Source of the DNA: Actinomycetota bacterium
GTDB taxonomy: Bacteria > Actinomycetota > Thermoleophilia > Solirubrobacterales > 70-9
Length of the DNA: 9,163 bases
Reading direction: 5' to 3'
Assembly (NCBI GenBank): GCA_005884985.1
Contig: VAYK01000048.1
Span: 1 to 9,163 of the forward strand
In this document: one piece after another, positions 8,363 to 9,163 of the stretch
Position numbering within the stretch: position 1 is the stretch's first letter
How the letters are laid out: every line of letters begins with the position of its first letter
Position numbers and translations under genes: made by a program
The notes under the pieces: generated by a model
Databases searched by the model: none
Told to the model about the DNA's origin: nothing
What the model saw: only the letters and a program-made list of their open reading frames with translations

Positions 8363-9163
8363 ATGGCAACGCCGCCGCTCTACGCACACCGCCTGGGCCG
8401 GGCCTACGGACCCGATTCCTCCGCCAAGGCCCTGGACCGGTCCCTGGCGGCCGGGGTCGACGGCCTCGAGACCGACGTCTGCCTCACTTCCGACGGAGAG
8501 CTGGTCCTGCTTCACGACCCGCTGCTCAAGCTCGGCACCACGATTGACGGCTGGGCGCATCAACGAAGCGCCGCCGAGATTCGGCGTGCCCGGATCCGGA
8601 ATCGCGACGGTGAGCCGACGGACGAGCGACCGCTGACCCTGGACGAGCTTCTCGCCGCCACCCCGCGCGACCTGCCGATCCAGGTCGAGGTCAAGGCGCA
8701 CGCCGATCCGGACCTCGCCCGTTGCACCGCCCAGGCCTTCTGCGAGCGCTACCGGCGCGACCCCGAGCGGCGACGGCTCGAGCTGATCAGCTTTCACTCC
8801 GCGGCCTGCGCTACCGCGGCCGCCTACGGATACCCGGCTCGGCTCGTGATCCACGCCGAGTATGTGCCCGAGGCTCTCGCCGCGTGGGCCGTGAGCCATG
8901 GGGTCGCGGGGGTCTCGGTGGAGCATTTCCTCCTCGTGCCGAAGCTCGTCTCGGTCCTCCGTCTGGCCGGGCTGAGCGTCAACACCGGCACCGTGAACGA
9001 CGCCGAGCTGCTGGCTCGGGTCACAGAGCTGGCGCTTCCGGACGCGGTCTGCTCCGATCGTCCGGCCGAGCTCCGCGCCGAGGCGCTGAGGCTGGAGGAG
9101 GCACCGTCAACCTCAGCACTCCTCGACGCGGAGCCCGCGCCGGCGGCGCTTAGCGCAAGCGCA
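8363..9163 (+). CDS. Glycerophosphodiester phosphodiesterase family protein (3' end outside window)
   Basis: TIM-barrel enzyme family that splits glycerophosphodiesters into glycerol-3-phosphate and an alcohol. The frame runs 267 codons without a stop to the window end. Seen: AHR at residues 8-10 (catalytic H9, R10), GLETDVCLTSDGELVLLHDP (34-53) with E36, D38 and second catalytic H51, VEVKAH with E109 and K111, SFH (143-145), NTGTVND (207-213, the usual WTVN region) and CSDRP (230-234). The metal and catalytic residues are all present. Two usual motifs are altered: HRG is HRL and the PENT motif is PDSS. The barrel appears complete by about residue 240; an Ala/Pro-rich tail follows, so the gene probably ends soon after the edge. 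No signal peptide, suggesting a cytosolic enzyme. No clear ribosome site precedes ATG 8363; in-frame alternatives nearby would lose the AHR motif. It lies 54 nt after the methyltransferase. Confidence 0.87.
   Translation, partial: MATPPLYAHRLGRAYGPDSSAKALDRSLAAGVDGLETDVCLTSDGELVLLHDPLLKLGTTIDGWAHQRSAAEIRRARIRNRDGEPTDERPLTLDELLAATPRDLPIQVEVKAHADPDLARCTAQAFCERYRRDPERRRLELISFHSAACATAAAYGYPARLVIHAEYVPEALAAWAVSHGVAGVSVEHFLLVPKLVSVLRLAGLSVNTGTVNDAELLARVTELALPDAVCSDRPAELRAEALRLEEAPSTSALLDAEPAPAALSASA

Noticed and set aside
8315..8926. 203-codon minus-strand frame opposite the GDPD gene
   Set aside because: The plus-strand frame keeps the GDPD catalytic residues throughout; this is its shadow.

Overview
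The window is very GC-rich. It holds the dnaK-grpE-dnaJ-hspR heat-shock operon with clpB nearby, a gene order typical of Actinobacteria. The HspR-type (MerR family) repressor, the DnaK tail ending in EEVVDAEVVDDD, and the neighbouring cupin, membrane-anchored cytochrome c and CmoB-like methyltransferase suggest a deep-branching actinobacterium. My best guess is class Thermoleophilia or a relative, but this rests on protein resemblance recalled from memory and not on a search. DnaK carries an extra segment of about 22 residues in its ATPase domain that Firmicutes and M. tuberculosis DnaK lack as I remember them, which fits a lineage far from Streptomyces and Mycobacterium.

Layout. The left edge cuts clpB (minus strand; N-domain, first AAA+ module and middle domain are inside the window). 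A plus-strand cupin gene diverges from clpB and converges on hspR with a 4-nt gap. The minus strand then carries, in transcription order from the right, dnaK (GTG start), grpE (17-nt overlap with dnaK), dnaJ (8-nt gap) and hspR (4-nt overlap with dnaJ), one tightly packed operon. Upstream of dnaK, on the same strand, is a small anchored cytochrome c. The right part is on the plus strand: a long structured leader, a CmoB-like SAM methyltransferase, and a glycerophosphodiester phosphodiesterase-family gene that is still open at the window end.

How the parts work together. DnaK, DnaJ and GrpE form the Hsp70 folding cycle and ClpB is the disaggregase that works with it. HspR is the repressor that in Streptomyces and Mycobacterium shuts off both dnaK and clpB. 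The most informative non-coding signal is a shared site upstream of both dnaK and clpB: arms AATCT and AGATT exactly 15 nt apart, with a common core GACTYAGATTT read on the gene strand and a further shared 9-mer TGAACCTCG just upstream. It contains two 7-bp half-sites separated by 7 bp, the geometry of the HspR operator (HAIR), but with a diverged sequence. At clpB this site covers the first possible start codon of the cupin gene, so the cupin may belong to the HspR regulon or may be translated from a later start.

The second region of interest is the leader of the methyltransferase: a promoter whose -10 and start point lie in a near-perfect palindrome, a G-quadruplex-type run of G tracts, a hairpin, and a possible four-codon upstream ORF ending TGATG on the methyltransferase start codon. 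I do not recognise this leader as a known riboswitch. No mobile element, CRISPR array, tRNA or rRNA was seen.
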